From: Methylomonas sp. 11b
GTDB lineage: Bacteria > Pseudomonadota > Gammaproteobacteria > Methylococcales > Methylomonadaceae
Reading direction: 5' to 3'
NCBI RefSeq assembly: GCF_000515215.1
Contig: NZ_KI911557.1
Coordinates: 4,211,741-4,275,740 of the forward strand
DNA length: 64,000 nucleotides
Positions 62,803-64,000 of this stretch are shown piece after piece; position 1 is the stretch's first letter, and every line of letters begins with the position of its first letter. Below the pieces are notes generated by a model. It saw nothing but the letters and a program-made list of their open reading frames with translations. It was not told where the DNA came from and made no database searches. Position numbers and translations under genes: made by a program.

Positions 62803-62843
62803 GGGTCGGTTTTGCTCCTTCAATTCCAATAGCGTCAGTCGGC
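62803..62843 (+). repeat. dispersed repeat family, copy 4
   Basis: GGGTCGGTTTTGCTCCTTC followed by AATTCCAATAGCGTCAGTCGGC. It matches the inverted copy at 48248 best. Confidence 0.5.
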
Positions 62844-62973
62844 TAAACTGCCGTTTTACCTAGAGCTAAGCCGACCACTGGAGCCCAGCGGAAGCGGGTC
62901 CGGTTTGAGCGATTTGTTAGGCAAATTCGTTAATCCCCATTAGGCGAAACTGCAATACGCTCACCCTTACGAG

Positions 62974-63105
62974 TTACCAATCCTTAAATTTAAACTGCTT
63001 CAACCGTTGTTTAAACTTTTCCTTGTCGCTAAAGTAAAAAATCGCCAGAAAAATCCCAGGCCATAATAGAAACAAAAATATTTGACTCAAAGCGGCAAAA
63101 CTCAT
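62974..63105 (-). CDS. possible small membrane protein (43 aa)
   Basis: MSFAALSQIFLFLLWPGIFL continues to a basic tail (KFKQRLKQFKFKDW). The pattern of one hydrophobic helix then Lys/Arg-rich end is common in small membrane proteins. The purine-rich site upstream is weak. It lies in a 716-base space (62653-63368) with no other supported gene. Confidence 0.35.
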   Translation of the reverse strand: MSFAALSQIFLFLLWPGIFLAIFYFSDKEKFKQRLKQFKFKDW

Positions 63106-63368
63106 TTGTGCGATCCTCTAAGACTAGGAATGGGATAATGGCATTGATTGGTTCTCACCCCAAATAGTTTCAAAAATGGCGGCTGGATGCGCTGATCAAC
63201 GAAAGCAATAACTCGATTGTGTTGAAAAAAGCTCTTTTGTGAAAACAGTACTTTTTATAAAAATTATTACCTTTTAAAAACAATGGGTTGAAAATACGAG
63301 TGTAGGCAAAATTGGCCTAAATTCACCGAAAACCGACTTTTTCCACAGAATAACTCATTTGCTGCCGT

Positions 63369-63974
63369 TCAAATCGAGTATGTGACTGGCTCCCTAGGGT
63401 CGGTACTGCTAGTTCGCCAATCCCAAAAGCCGTCATTAACTTCTGGTGTAATCGTATCTCTGTAAGATTCCGCTTGATTGAGCCCTTTGCTGACTTTTTG
63501 TTGGGCCGTATTTTTATCTTCATTAGAGTGAACATAACTCGCTATTTCTGCTTGGGTTGCTCCACTAGCTTTTCCATCCAGATAACGCAGATAATTTCTT
63601 AGAGGCTGTGTTTGTACCCGGCCTTTGTGGTGTAGTTCGTTACCTTGCTCTTCATAATCTTGTTGTTGCTTAAGTAAATATTTCCTGGCTTTTTCAATTT
63701 GATCCTTTATTGGCAACGCAGCAGAAAACACCATAAAAACTTCATCCTTGCCATCTATTGAAAATGCGATTTCATCTTCATCTTCCGAGGCTCTAAAGCA
63801 CATAGGATAGTCGTAGTCTTTTTGGAAGACGGGTGGTGTGTTATTGGCAGGGTCTAGTTTTGTGGAAAACTCGACTACCGGAAAAACATCTAGGATTTTC
63901 TGGCGCTTGGGCGTGATTTTAGGAATGACGCTCTCTAATTCACACCGAGCGATGTATTTACTATAACTCTCTGG
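63369..63974 (-). pseudogene. broken gene with RovC/DUF2285-like helix segment
   Basis: The reading frame is open from an in-frame TGA at 63975 to the stop at 63369, about 200 codons. The first ATG is at 63803. The N-terminal part (ESYSKYIARCELESVIPKI, FSTKLDPANN) has no start codon, so the gene is probably broken or begins beyond the stop. The C-terminal part contains LRNYLRYLDGKASGATQAEIASYV, a helix-turn-helix-like segment similar to DUF2285/RovC proteins, and TPEVNDGFWDWRTSS. Its tail recurs as a scrap at 37289. Confidence 0.5.
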
Positions 63975-64000
63975 TCAACATTTCTTTATGTAAAAATGAT

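Overview
The window looks like a chromosome segment of a gammaproteobacterial methanotroph of the Methylomonas/Methylobacter type. This is an inference from gene content: a bufferin operon (bufA-bufB-bufC-doxX), a VPLPA-CTERM exported protein, a cupredoxin of the 'methylamine utilization' type, and msrPQ. No rRNA or complete tRNA gene was found.

Region 1 (about 0.2-23.2 kb) is host-like and mostly intact. It holds an H-NS-like protein, then a LysR regulator divergent from a FabF-type ketosynthase and an FMN reductase. A five-gene minus-strand detoxification operon follows (AhpD-like, PNPOx-like, GST, DUF1348, GST). The same TTCCA-N5-TGGAA-type site precedes the lysR gene and the operon. Next come a spondin-domain VPLPA-CTERM protein and a two-component system in one operon with an outer-membrane protein and a cupredoxin; a shared TTCGTGA direct repeat links the two. 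After an ECF sigma operon, a sigma-54 activator is divergent from bufABC-doxX-SDR-msrPQ. The space between them holds a 17-bp inverted repeat and an excellent -24/-12 promoter.

Region 2 (23.6-41.9 kb) is mobile. It starts with the 3' part of a tRNA-Lys(UUU) gene, a probable attachment-site remnant. Then come a sirtuin, two tyrosine recombinases, RadC and plasmid-type small genes. An AT-rich block encodes a VirD4-like coupling protein, a coiled-coil protein with an internal duplication and a ParB-like protein. A large gene joins the nuclease core of RmuC to an SF3/DUF5906 replication helicase, next to iteron-like repeats that form a long inverted pair.

Region 3 (42.2-62.7 kb) is the most unusual part. 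Two modules share three consecutive components in different order: a papain-like WCWAA cysteine peptidase, an unknown protein after it, and a lipoprotein. Module A (42.2-48.0 kb) adds a MauG/CcpA-type dihaem protein and a secreted beta-rich protein. Module B (53.1-62.7 kb) adds a LodA-like quinoprotein with the Cys and Trp expected for cysteine tryptophylquinone, its LodB-like flavoprotein, a one-haem secreted protein and a coiled-coil membrane protein. Both look like protein-cofactor redox systems with a dedicated peptidase and an envelope lipoprotein. Between them lies a scrap zone: an RHH/PIN toxin-antitoxin pair, hsdR and other gene fragments, an internally deleted IS3 element, a sirtuin fragment, and a gene that resembles ribosome-inactivating proteins (rRNA N-glycosidases).

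The right edge has a small membrane-protein ORF and a broken gene whose tail also survives as a scrap at 37.3 kb. A dispersed repeat family occurs at four places in the accessory part.
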